Origin: Bryobacterales bacterium
Lineage (GTDB): Bacteria > Acidobacteriota > Terriglobia > Bryobacterales > Bryobacteraceae
Assembly (NCBI GenBank): GCA_016789905.1
Contig: JAEUQC010000211.1
Location: 1 to 59,737 of the forward strand
Length of the DNA: 59,737 bases
Reading direction: 5' to 3'
The translations under genes and the position numbers were made by a program. Under the pieces are notes generated by a model. It made no database searches, had not been told where the DNA came from, and saw nothing but the letters and a program-made list of their open reading frames with translations. The first letter of the stretch is position 1, and each line of letters opens with the position of its first letter. Positions 1 through 8,316 of this stretch are shown here, piece by piece.

Positions 1-1
1 G

Positions 2-430
2 AAGCAGGGAGTGGAGTTTATTGAGCAGCCGCTGCCGGCGACGATGTTGAGCGAGATTGGGGAGATCCGGAAGCGGGTGGACATGCCGATTATTGCCGAT
101 GAGTGCTGTCTGCATCCGGAAGATATTCCGCGGATCGCGCCTTACTTTGATGGGGTGAATATCAAGGTGGACAAGGCGGGCGGGCTGCACCAGGCAATGC
201 GGATGATTGAGATGGCGCGGGTGTTGAAGCTGAAGGTGATGGTGGGGTGTATGGTGTCGAGTTCGCTGGCGATTACAGCGGCGGCGCAGTTATCGCCGTT
301 GATTGACTATGCGGATTTGGATGGGAATTTATTGATCAAGAATGACCCGTATGATGGGGTGAAGGTTGTAAGTGGGAGGTTAGTGCTGCCGGTGCGGGCC
401 GGGGTGGGTGTTGTGGGGCGGAAGAGTTAG
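2..430 (+). CDS. Dipeptide epimerase-like enolase-superfamily protein (C-terminal part)
   Basis: This is the C-terminal ~142 residues of a muconate-lactonizing/enolase superfamily enzyme; the frame is open to the left edge, so the real start lies outside the window. The barrel signatures are visible: an EQPLP strand end, IADE (metal-ligand type acidic pair), a NIKVDKAGG strand with the catalytic-type lysine, and a C-terminal DLDG followed by LLIKNDPYDG. These match the L-Ala-D/L-Glu epimerase branch, which racemises dipeptides from peptidoglycan recycling. The usual GCM-x-ES motif reads GCMVSSS here, so the exact substrate is uncertain. No operon partner is visible. Confidence 0.75.
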   Translation, partial: KQGVEFIEQPLPATMLSEIGEIRKRVDMPIIADECCLHPEDIPRIAPYFDGVNIKVDKAGGLHQAMRMIEMARVLKLKVMVGCMVSSSLAITAAAQLSPLIDYADLDGNLLIKNDPYDGVKVVSGRLVLPVRAGVGVVGRKS

Positions 431-625
431 TTTCGAGGTTAGCCCGCGCGCGGATTCGGCGGCCACTGCAAGTGCGTGCATGCGCTTGGCCCGTTCGGCG
501 GGAGAAAGTTAAATCTGTTCGATCAGTAAAGTGAGATCGATTCCGAAATCGCGGGCCGCTTGTATTTTGCCGCCCGGTTTCGGGTTTTTTAGTCGCCGAA
601 TGGCGCGGGCCAGTGCTTCACCGGT
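428..625 (-). pseudogene. Remnant of a small antitoxin-like protein
   Basis: Minus-strand translation reads TGEALARAIRRLKNPKPG, then a short segment ending in DFGIDLTLLIEQI, an in-frame TAA at 509-511, and then LSPAERAKRMHALAVAAES in the same frame. The pieces look like one small protein of a kind often found beside nucleotidyltransferase-type toxins in Acidobacteria (recalled, not searched). A start codon is missing: the expected ATG position before TGEAL reads CTA. The lost start plus the nonsense codon indicate a dead gene, and no intact toxin partner is adjacent. The 3' end runs into the end of the convergent epimerase gene. Confidence 0.4.
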
Positions 626-736
626 TAGTGGGAGTAGCGGATGCACAGCCTCAGTTTAGCGCTGAGAACGATAGGCCCACCACCCACGGCCGCAATACTC
701 TCCCGATTTGCGGAGTTGAAGCGTTGAGCAGAGGCC

Positions 737-1471
737 TTAGCAACCGGTGCCATAGAACTGGGCGACTTCGCCGACAAATTGGCCGGGCTTCGCGGCGGAG
801 GATAGGAAAAGTCGAGTACTGTACCAGTTATAACCAGTGTCTTCAAAAAGAAGATCGAGCCGTCCGTCACCATCGAGGTCGCCTGCCCAGAGGAGGTTGA
901 CGTAGTTGCCCTCCTCGGCGACAACCAGCGGTAGCGTGGTCAAGCGCCCGTGCTGGCGCAGAGTAACGTGCAGGATTGGGACTCGCCTTCCTCCTGGCAC
1001 CTCCGCGGATTGACCAGATGGGGTGACGGCGAGTTCTACTTTGCTTCCCGCGAAACGAAAGTTTACGGGGATTTCGGCGGTGAGGGGGAAGTTTCCGGCC
1101 CTGGCGGTAGGGACAGCACGTCGAGCAAGGTGGGCGAAACCATTGAGGAGGATTACAGGGGTGCCAGCGCTCCGGATTCGGACCCTTTTGCCAGTGAAAG
1201 GCCGCTCCGCGTCAAGCACCGGATCCCGGACAGGGGTGATTCTGAGGTTGACCATTTCGGTTCGGTAGCCTTTGGGGGTGGGAAGCAGCGCTAGCCAGCG
1301 TTCCCCATTTTGAGCGTGGATTTCGTCACCGTGGAAGGCGTCGCCAACCAGGAGGAGCCGGCGGCGGATGGGAGAGTGAATGGGAACGTGCATCGGGTCG
1401 ACGTCAAAACCGGCGGACAAGGCGACAAGCCCGCAGAGCAGAACGACCGCGCATCGGAAGGGTATTCCCAT
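737..1471 (-). CDS. Secreted hypothetical protein with a Ca-binding-like DxDGDG motif
   Basis: The 244-residue protein begins with a Sec-type signal peptide (MGIPFRCAVVLLCGLVALSAG). Most of the mature part is unrecognised. Near residues 197-207 it carries DLDGDGRLDLLFED, the acidic loop typical of FG-GAP/VCBS or dockerin-like calcium-binding repeats, followed by an aromatic stretch. Such loops usually sit on extracellular beta-propellers, but one copy is too little to claim a propeller. It is likely periplasmic or extracellular. It stands alone, about 20 bp downstream of the CHAD gene on the same strand. Confidence 0.6.
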   Translation of the reverse strand: MGIPFRCAVVLLCGLVALSAGFDVDPMHVPIHSPIRRRLLLVGDAFHGDEIHAQNGERWLALLPTPKGYRTEMVNLRITPVRDPVLDAERPFTGKRVRIRSAGTPVILLNGFAHLARRAVPTARAGNFPLTAEIPVNFRFAGSKVELAVTPSGQSAEVPGGRRVPILHVTLRQHGRLTTLPLVVAEEGNYVNLLWAGDLDGDGRLDLLFEDTGYNWYSTRLFLSSAAKPGQFVGEVAQFYGTGC

Positions 1472-1494
1472 TGTGGTCTTAGTTTAGCGCTGGG

Positions 1495-2214
1495 TTAGCC
1501 ATCGATGTGGCTGGCCCACTGACACCACTTCGCTTCCGCGCGCGGACCGAAACGGCTTTTCCAGGTGCGTTGGAAAGCACCGATGTGTTTCGCGGCGAGG
1601 GCTTGCAGGAGAGCCGGGAGCTTCCTGGCACGCGGCGATAGGCGCGGGAGACCTTGCAGGAATTGCGCGGCGACGATAGCGTCGTTCATGTCGCCGAGTT
1701 GGCGTTGGACGAGTTTGAGTTTACCGAGTTGGGGCGCATGGGCGTCGTGGAGTTCGAGGCTGTAGCGGAGCTTCTTGGCGGCGATGCGGAAGGTGTGTAG
1801 TTGTTCGATTTCGCCGGTGCTGGCGGCGGTGGCGCCGGCGGAGAAGAACGCTTCGATGAGGGGTTCGAGTTTTGGGGGATCGGGGTGGATGGCGTGCTCG
1901 ACGGCGGGCGGCTCGCAGGTTTTGAGATAGTCACGGAGTTGTTGGGCGGCGAGATCGCGTTGTCCTTGGAGGTACGCCATGGAGGGATCGGACGCGGGGA
2001 GTTTGTGGCGGCGAAGGAGGGCGAGAGTGACATCGCGGTCGCGGACGGCGGCGGCACGCTGGCGGATGGCCCTCAGTTGTTTACGAATCTGCTTGTGGTG
2101 GCGGAGCGCGGCGGTGGCGCGGCGGGTGGCGACACGGAGGTCGTGGACCGCGTCAACGGTTGGGTCCTGCGCTGTGCGGTGCATTTCTGCGGTGAGGTTT
2201 TCAAGAAGCCGCAT
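1495..2214 (-). CDS. CHAD domain protein
   Basis: The 239-residue all-alpha protein carries the two hallmark conserved-histidine helices of the CHAD family: VHDLRVATRR near residues 23-32 and LHTFRIAAKKLRY near residues 140-152, both with dense basic residues. CHAD domains bind inorganic polyphosphate and are often associated with polyphosphate granules or CYTH phosphatases. Here the domain stands alone, without a fused CYTH part. The start ATG at 2214 faces the DinB gene, with 35 bp between them, so a divergent promoter must be compact. Confidence 0.8.
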   Translation of the reverse strand: MRLLENLTAEMHRTAQDPTVDAVHDLRVATRRATAALRHHKQIRKQLRAIRQRAAAVRDRDVTLALLRRHKLPASDPSMAYLQGQRDLAAQQLRDYLKTCEPPAVEHAIHPDPPKLEPLIEAFFSAGATAASTGEIEQLHTFRIAAKKLRYSLELHDAHAPQLGKLKLVQRQLGDMNDAIVAAQFLQGLPRLSPRARKLPALLQALAAKHIGAFQRTWKSRFGPRAEAKWCQWASHIDG

Positions 2215-2249
2215 CCGACTAGAGGATATACCTTGCTAAGCTGGCCTGT

Positions 2250-2789
2250 ATGTCAACTTATGGCGCCGCTCAACTCGCGGCTAGTTTCCGGACTGTGCGG
2301 AAGAATACGATTCAGATTGCCGAAGAGATCCCGGAAGAGCAGTATGGCTTCACCGCGGCGCCGGGTACGCGCACGGTAGCGCAGATGCTGGTTCACATCG
2401 CCGTGGCGACACGGATATGGCTGGCCATCAGCAAGAGCGGTGTGAGTACGCTGGAGGGTTTCGACTTCATGACCCCGTTCCAGGGGAACATGGCCGAGGA
2501 GCAGAAGTCGCGGACGAAGGCGGAGATTGTGGCCCTGCTGCAGAGCGAGGGCGAAGCGTATGCGACGCACGTGGCGGGACTATCGGACGAGTTCCTGGCG
2601 GGCGACATCACGCAACCCGACGGGCAGAGCAGCAAGAGCCGGCTGGAAACCATGCTGGGCGCGAAGGAGCATGAGATGCATCACCGGTCGCAACTGATGG
2701 TTGCCGAACGGCTGTTGGGCATCACGCCGCACCTGACGCGGGCGATGCAGGAGCGGTTCGCGTCGATGCAGGCGGCCGCGAAGGCTTAG
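2250..2789 (+). CDS. DinB/YfiT-family four-helix-bundle protein
   Basis: The 179-residue protein matches the DinB superfamily: an N-terminal helix with an arginine pair, a MLVHIA helix with the first metal-type histidine near residue 48, and a C-terminal KEHEMHHRSQL helix supplying the other two histidines. DinB proteins are metal-binding, thiol-dependent transferases or hydrolases, and some are induced by DNA damage. The gene is 9 bp upstream of the HD-Pnk gene and probably shares its transcript, so it may belong to the same stress response; that link is inference. Confidence 0.8.
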   Translation: MSTYGAAQLAASFRTVRKNTIQIAEEIPEEQYGFTAAPGTRTVAQMLVHIAVATRIWLAISKSGVSTLEGFDFMTPFQGNMAEEQKSRTKAEIVALLQSEGEAYATHVAGLSDEFLAGDITQPDGQSSKSRLETMLGAKEHEMHHRSQLMVAERLLGITPHLTRAMQERFASMQAAAKA

Positions 2790-2798
2790 GACTTCCCA

Positions 2799-3881
2799 GT
2801 GACGCTGGGCGAGTGGCCGTCGTTGCAACACTTCCCCTGGGTGCAGGCGCTGCGGGACTGCCCGCAGGACCCGGTTCACCACGCCGAGGGGAATGTGTGG
2901 ATTCACACCGGGATGGTGTTGGAAGCGCTGGCGGCGGACACTCGCTTCGGTTCGTTGGATGAGCGGGCGGGGGATGTATTGTGGGCGGCGGCGGTGTTAC
3001 ACGATGTCGCCAAGCCAGAGACAACCGAGGTGCAGGCGAACGGGCGCGTGACGGCGAAAGGGCATTCGGCGCGCGGGGCGCTGCGGGCGCGGCGCATACT
3101 TTGGGAATTGGGCATGCCGTTTGCGTTACGCGAAGAGGCGTGCGGCTTGATTCGCTACCACCAGGTGCCCTTTTACTTGATTGAGAGGGAGGACGCCGAG
3201 CGGATTGCGGCGGCGATCAGCATGGTGGCGCGCTGTTCGTTGCTGGCGCTGTTGGCGGAGGCGGACATTCGAGGAAGAATCTGCGCGGATCAGGGCGCAA
3301 TGCTGGATAACATTGCGCTGTTTGGTGAATTCTGCCGGGGGCAGGGATGCTGGGAAGGGGCGCGGCAGTTCCCTTCTCCGCTGGCGCGGTTTGAATATTT
3401 TCAAAAGCCGGACCGGGCCATTGGCTATGCCGCGCATGACACGACCGTGACCGAAGCGGTGGTGATGTGCGGGATGCCTGGGGCTGGAAAAGACACATGG
3501 ATTCAAGAGAACCTGGCCGATTGGCCGGTGGTTTCGTTGGACAAGCTGCGGGAGGAGATGGGCGTGGAAGCCGGGGACAATCAAGGAGCGGTGGTGCAGG
3601 CGGCGAAGGAGCGGGCGCGGGAGTATCTACGGCGGCGCGAACCGTTTGTCTGGAACGCGACGAATCTATCACGGAGCCTGCGCGGGCAGGTGGTGCAACT
3701 GCTGACAGCGTATGGGGCGAGGGTGAAACTGGTTTACGTGGAAGCTCCGGCGACTGCCCTATTCGCCCAGAACCGCTCGCGAGAACGGGTAGTGCCGCCC
3801 GCAGTGATGGAGCGGCTGCTGGGCAAGTGGGAAGTTCCTAACGCGGGCGAGGCGCATGAGGTAGTTTATTGTGTCCGCTAA
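2799..3881 (+). CDS. HD-Pnk-like RNA/DNA end-healing enzyme
   Basis: The 360-residue protein fuses two domains. The N-terminal part (about 1-205) is an HD phosphohydrolase: H36, the HD pair H68-D69, H89 and a late D156. The C-terminal part (about 218-360) is a P-loop kinase: GMPGAGKD at 225-232, a catalytic-type aspartate in SLDKL near 248, and NATNLSRSLR near 286-295. This architecture matches the HD-Pnk enzymes described from Runella, in which the HD module removes 2',3'-cyclic or 3' phosphates and the kinase phosphorylates 5'-OH ends. The GTG start lies 9 bp after dinB. The 3' end overlaps the RNA ligase gene by 11 bp, implying coupled synthesis. Confidence 0.8.
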   Translation: MTLGEWPSLQHFPWVQALRDCPQDPVHHAEGNVWIHTGMVLEALAADTRFGSLDERAGDVLWAAAVLHDVAKPETTEVQANGRVTAKGHSARGALRARRILWELGMPFALREEACGLIRYHQVPFYLIEREDAERIAAAISMVARCSLLALLAEADIRGRICADQGAMLDNIALFGEFCRGQGCWEGARQFPSPLARFEYFQKPDRAIGYAAHDTTVTEAVVMCGMPGAGKDTWIQENLADWPVVSLDKLREEMGVEAGDNQGAVVQAAKERAREYLRRREPFVWNATNLSRSLRGQVVQLLTAYGARVKLVYVEAPATALFAQNRSRERVVPPAVMERLLGKWEVPNAGEAHEVVYCVR

Positions 3882-4521
3882 GTATCCGCGAAGTTTTCAT
3901 CTGCCGTGGTCGCCGGGCGGGACACGCGACGACAAGCGCATGAAGTCTGTGGCCGGGTTGTGCGGTGTACCGATTGTGGTGACGGAGAAGCTGGATGGAA
4001 GCAACCTGGCGTTGACGCGGGAGGCGGTATTTGCACGGAGCCACTCGGGTCCGCCGGCGCATCCGAGCTTTGCGTGGGCGAAGGCACTGCAGGCGCGGAT
4101 TGGCGGATTGATTGAACCGGGCGTGACCCTGTTTGGAGAGTACTGCTATGCGGTGCACTCGATTGTGTACGACTCGCTGCCGTCCTACTTCTTCCTGTTT
4201 GGCGTGCGTGATGACACGACCGATTCGTGGTGGCCGTGGGAAATGGTGGCGATGCAAGCCGAGGTGTTGCATGTGCCGACGGTGCCGGTGCTATTTCGGG
4301 GAACGGTGGCGGAGCTGGAGCCGTTAACGGCGCGGCTGGCGGCAGAGGTTTCTGCTTACGGCGGGGAGCGGGAAGGGCTGGTGGCGCGGGTGGAACGGGG
4401 ATTCGCGGGGCTTGAATTTCCGAGCGTAGTGGGCAAGTATGTTCGCGCGGGCCACGTGCAGACGGACGAACACTGGATGTTCAAAGAGATCCGCCCGCAG
4501 CGCGGCCCCGCGCGAAGTTAG
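3871..4521 (+). CDS. ATP-dependent RNA ligase, Rnl type
   Basis: The 216-residue nucleotidyltransferase has the ligase motifs in order: motif I KLDGSN preceded by E39, so K40 is the adenylated lysine; motif III LFGEY near 87-91; motif IIIa FFLFGV near 107-112; motif IV EGLVAR near 168-173; and motif V VVGKYVR near 186-192, with a further lysine in FKEI. It is shorter than T4 Rnl2 and fits minimal RNA ligases. It would seal 3'-OH/5'-phosphate ends, exactly those produced by the enzyme encoded just upstream. The GTG start lies inside the HD-Pnk gene. Confidence 0.8.
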   Translation: MSAKYPRSFHLPWSPGGTRDDKRMKSVAGLCGVPIVVTEKLDGSNLALTREAVFARSHSGPPAHPSFAWAKALQARIGGLIEPGVTLFGEYCYAVHSIVYDSLPSYFFLFGVRDDTTDSWWPWEMVAMQAEVLHVPTVPVLFRGTVAELEPLTARLAAEVSAYGGEREGLVARVERGFAGLEFPSVVGKYVRAGHVQTDEHWMFKEIRPQRGPARS

Positions 4522-4527
4522 CGAGTG

Positions 4528-5826
<1,299 letters not shown>

Positions 5827-5830
5827 GCGC

Positions 5831-6838
5831 CTATTTTAGCCAGCGGGAGAGATTTTCGCTGACGAAGGCGTCGTCGTTCAGTTCGGGATAGGTTTTGTAG
5901 ACGCGTTCGATCTCTTCGAGTTGTCCTGGGCCGAGACCCTCGTTGGGGTCCAGGCACCAGATTCCTTCCAGCAGACCTTGGCGGCGAAGCACCTCATGGA
6001 GACCGGCGATGCAGCCGTGGAAGCCATTGGCGGCGTCGAAAAACGCGGCGTTCGAATCGGTGACGGCGATGGCGCGCTGGAGGTGCTCCGGCGTCACGGT
6101 GGCGGTTTGGAGTTCGGCCTGGAGTTCGACGGCGCGGCGGGTCCAGACGGCCCAGTGGCCAAGAAGGCCACCCTTGATGCGGAGCGTGCGGCCGTTAAAG
6201 TGGTGGGGCGTGAGGAGGTCGAGAACGATGTTGTCGTCGTTGCCGGTGTAGAGGGTAATGTCGTCGCGTCCGGAGTCGGCTACGGCCCGGATCACATCGA
6301 TGGTTTGATAGCGATTGAACGGCGCCATCTTGATGCCGATGACGTTAGGGATTTCGGCGAATTGGCGCCAGAAATCATAGGGGAGCACGCGGCCCCCGAC
6401 GGCCGGCTGAAGATAAAAGCCAATCACAGGTTGAATCGCGGCGACCGCTTGAACGTGTTCAATCAGCTTGCGCGTGGTGGCATAGGTTAACGCGGCTAGA
6501 CTAAGCAGACCGGCGTCGTAGCCCAAATCGCGGGAGAGAGCGGCTTCGCGTTCGGCTTGTTTTGTGGGACCGCAGATGCCGGCGATGGCGATGACATCTT
6601 TCGCCGCCATCTCCTCTTTAGCAAGCGTGAGGACAGGCTCCAGCAGTCCTTGTTCGCGGATGGCGAACTGCGTTGTGTGGACGGCGACGGCGAGCCCGCC
6701 GGCGCCGGCATCGAGATAGTAGCGCGTCAGCGCGCGCTGGCGCCGCTCGTCAAGCTTGCGTTCCGCGGTGAGAGCCAGCGGGTGGGCTGGAATGACGGTG
6801 CCGGCGTGGAATCGCGCCAAGGCCTTAGAACTTGCCAT
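5831..6838 (-). CDS. Dihydrodipicolinate synthase-family aldolase
   Basis: The 335-residue TIM-barrel protein resembles DHDPS/N-acetylneuraminate lyase class I aldolases: an N-terminal VIPAHPLALT region, YLDAGAGGLAV, AGICGPT, and a lysine in the strand NVIGIKMAP near 170-180 that would form the Schiff base. It is longer than DapA (~290 residues) and lacks an obvious DapA substrate signature, so the substrate is unknown. Its start overlaps the 3' end of the upstream dehydrogenase gene by 14 bp. The neighbouring sugar-nucleotide-like dehydrogenase suggests a sugar-acid or keto-acid pathway rather than lysine synthesis (inference). Confidence 0.7.
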   Translation of the reverse strand: MASSKALARFHAGTVIPAHPLALTAERKLDERRQRALTRYYLDAGAGGLAVAVHTTQFAIREQGLLEPVLTLAKEEMAAKDVIAIAGICGPTKQAEREAALSRDLGYDAGLLSLAALTYATTRKLIEHVQAVAAIQPVIGFYLQPAVGGRVLPYDFWRQFAEIPNVIGIKMAPFNRYQTIDVIRAVADSGRDDITLYTGNDDNIVLDLLTPHHFNGRTLRIKGGLLGHWAVWTRRAVELQAELQTATVTPEHLQRAIAVTDSNAAFFDAANGFHGCIAGLHEVLRRQGLLEGIWCLDPNEGLGPGQLEEIERVYKTYPELNDDAFVSENLSRWLK

Positions 6839-7835
6839 CGCGCGCCTCGAAGTGCGTGGGCTTGTTCAATGTGGCGCCGCCCTGCGCAATCCATTGCGCG
6901 GTCCATTCGAGCATCTCGTCCGGGGTGACGGAAGGGTAGCCGAAGAGGCGGTGGCAGCGTTGGGCGTTATTGAGCAACGCGTCGGTCGCTTCGGCACCAG
7001 TAAATTCGGGAACGATGTTCAGGTGCTGGCCAATGGTTTCGGCAATGCGGCGAACGGAGAGGGTTTCCGGACCGGTGAGATTGAGCACGGTGGCCGGCGC
7101 GGTGCAGTACGGAAAGCTGCGGAGCGCGACAGAGTTCGCGTCGCCCTGCCAGATAACATTGGCGGCGCCCATGGCGAGATCCACCGGCTTGCGTTCGAAT
7201 ACTTTGGTGCCGATGTCGAGAAGGACACCGTAACGCAGATCTATGGCGTAATTGAGCCGCAGCAGCATGGTGGGGATGTGGCTGTGGCGGGAGTGGTAAT
7301 CGTAGATGCGTTCCCGGCCTAAGCCGGTCCAGGCATATTCGCCGACGGGGAAACACTCATCGGTTTCCACGGAACCGCCACGGGCGACGTGGGAGTAGCC
7401 ATAGACGTTTCCGGACGAAAAGGCGACGATCCGGGAGGATTTGAACCGCTCGCAGACGAGGCCGGGCAAGTAGACGTTCATGGCCCAGGTAAGAGTGGGG
7501 TCGTCGGTTGAACCGAACTTGCGTCCAAACATGCAGAGGACGTTCTGGGCGTCAGGCAGGGCCGCGAGTTGCGCGGGGTTGAGCAGATCGGCCTGTACAC
7601 ACTCAATGCCATGATGCTCCAATTGCCCGCGCAGGCCGGGCTCGGAGAAGCGCGCCGCAGCGATAATGCGCTTGCCCTCCGGGGCGGCGCGGCGGGCGCG
7701 CAGTGCAAGCGTGGGGCCCATTTTGCCGCCGACGCCCAGGATAAGCAGATCCCCTTCTAAATTGGCCAGTGCTTCGCGATCGGCCTCCGACGGGCGGCTG
7801 AGCAGTTCTTCGAGTTCGGCAATGGTGGAGATCAT
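6825..7835 (-). CDS. NAD-dependent epimerase/dehydratase (extended SDR)
   Basis: The 336-residue protein has a Rossmann start LLILGVGGKMGPTLA near residues 30-44, an AFSSGNVYGYS strand carrying the SDR serine near 140, and a sugar-SDR C-terminal half ending in VTPDEMLEWTAQWI. The usual YxxxK pair is hard to place: the region reads YAWTGLGRERIYDYH, so the canonical tyrosine/lysine may be altered and catalysis is uncertain. Its start overlaps the kinase gene by 4 bp (ATGA) and its end overlaps the aldolase gene by 14 bp, so the three proteins are probably made together. Confidence 0.7.
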   Translation of the reverse strand: MISTIAELEELLSRPSEADREALANLEGDLLILGVGGKMGPTLALRARRAAPEGKRIIAAARFSEPGLRGQLEHHGIECVQADLLNPAQLAALPDAQNVLCMFGRKFGSTDDPTLTWAMNVYLPGLVCERFKSSRIVAFSSGNVYGYSHVARGGSVETDECFPVGEYAWTGLGRERIYDYHSRHSHIPTMLLRLNYAIDLRYGVLLDIGTKVFERKPVDLAMGAANVIWQGDANSVALRSFPYCTAPATVLNLTGPETLSVRRIAETIGQHLNIVPEFTGAEATDALLNNAQRCHRLFGYPSVTPDEMLEWTAQWIAQGGATLNKPTHFEARDGKF

Positions 7836-8314
7836 CGCTTGTATCCGATCTTGCGCAGGAATTCTTTTCGTTCCACAGCGTCCTCGGCCGTCTCCAGCCC
7901 GCGCGGTTTGGAGCCGTCAATAATGCCCATCACGCCACGGCCGAGTCCGGTAGTGGCGACCACCACTTCCACTGGATTGGCGGTGGCGCAGAAGATGTTG
8001 ACCACTTCGGGAACGTCCTTGATGCGGCCAAGAACGTTAATCGGGAAGCCGTTTTTCAGGACGACGAGAAACGTGTGGCCGCAAGCGATGGTCTGCAGGT
8101 TCTCGACGGCCGACTGGATCAGTTCCTGATCGTTCCCGTCGGCGCGGGTAAGGCATGGGCCGGAGGCTTCATTGAATGCGACGCCGAACTTGATGGCCGG
8201 GTTCGTGTTGACGATGGCCTCATAGATGTCTTCCACCGTTTTAATGAAGTGGGACTGGCCGAAGATGACGTTCGCATCTTTTGGGATGTTTATGGAGACG
8301 TTGGAGAATACCAT
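7832..8314 (-). CDS. Adenosine-specific kinase family protein
   Basis: The 160-residue protein closely fits PF04008: it starts MVFSNVSINIPKDANVIFGQ and continues with an IKFGVAFNEASG segment, TRADGND, and a VNIFCATANPVEVVVA strand followed by a GRGVMGIIDG loop. The family is small, widespread in archaea and bacteria, and annotated from an archaeal adenosine-specific kinase structure; its physiological role is poorly known. It is the first gene of the four-gene minus-strand operon. Its ATG lies within the same CCATGG as the divergent rnr start codon, so any promoter must lie inside rnr. Confidence 0.85.
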   Translation of the reverse strand: MVFSNVSINIPKDANVIFGQSHFIKTVEDIYEAIVNTNPAIKFGVAFNEASGPCLTRADGNDQELIQSAVENLQTIACGHTFLVVLKNGFPINVLGRIKDVPEVVNIFCATANPVEVVVATTGLGRGVMGIIDGSKPRGLETAEDAVERKEFLRKIGYKR

Positions 8315-8316
8315 GG
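8303..8316. promoter_or_regulatory. Shared start-codon site (rnr ribosome binding site and divergent ATGs)
   Basis: GGAG precedes the plus-strand ATG at 8313, and the palindrome CCATGG at 8311-8316 supplies start codons on both strands: 8313 for rnr and 8314 for the kinase gene. There is no intergenic space, so promoters and leaders of both operons must lie within each other's coding sequence. Confidence 0.7.

Noticed and set aside
653..1490. 12-bp word AGTTTAGCGCTG on both sides of the gene at 737-1471
   Set aside because: A 12-bp match is expected by chance many times in a window of this size and no other transposon feature is present.
8226..8312. Upstream extension of rnr from the ATG at 8226
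   Set aside because: It would lie wholly inside the divergent kinase gene; homology and the ribosome binding site favour 8313.
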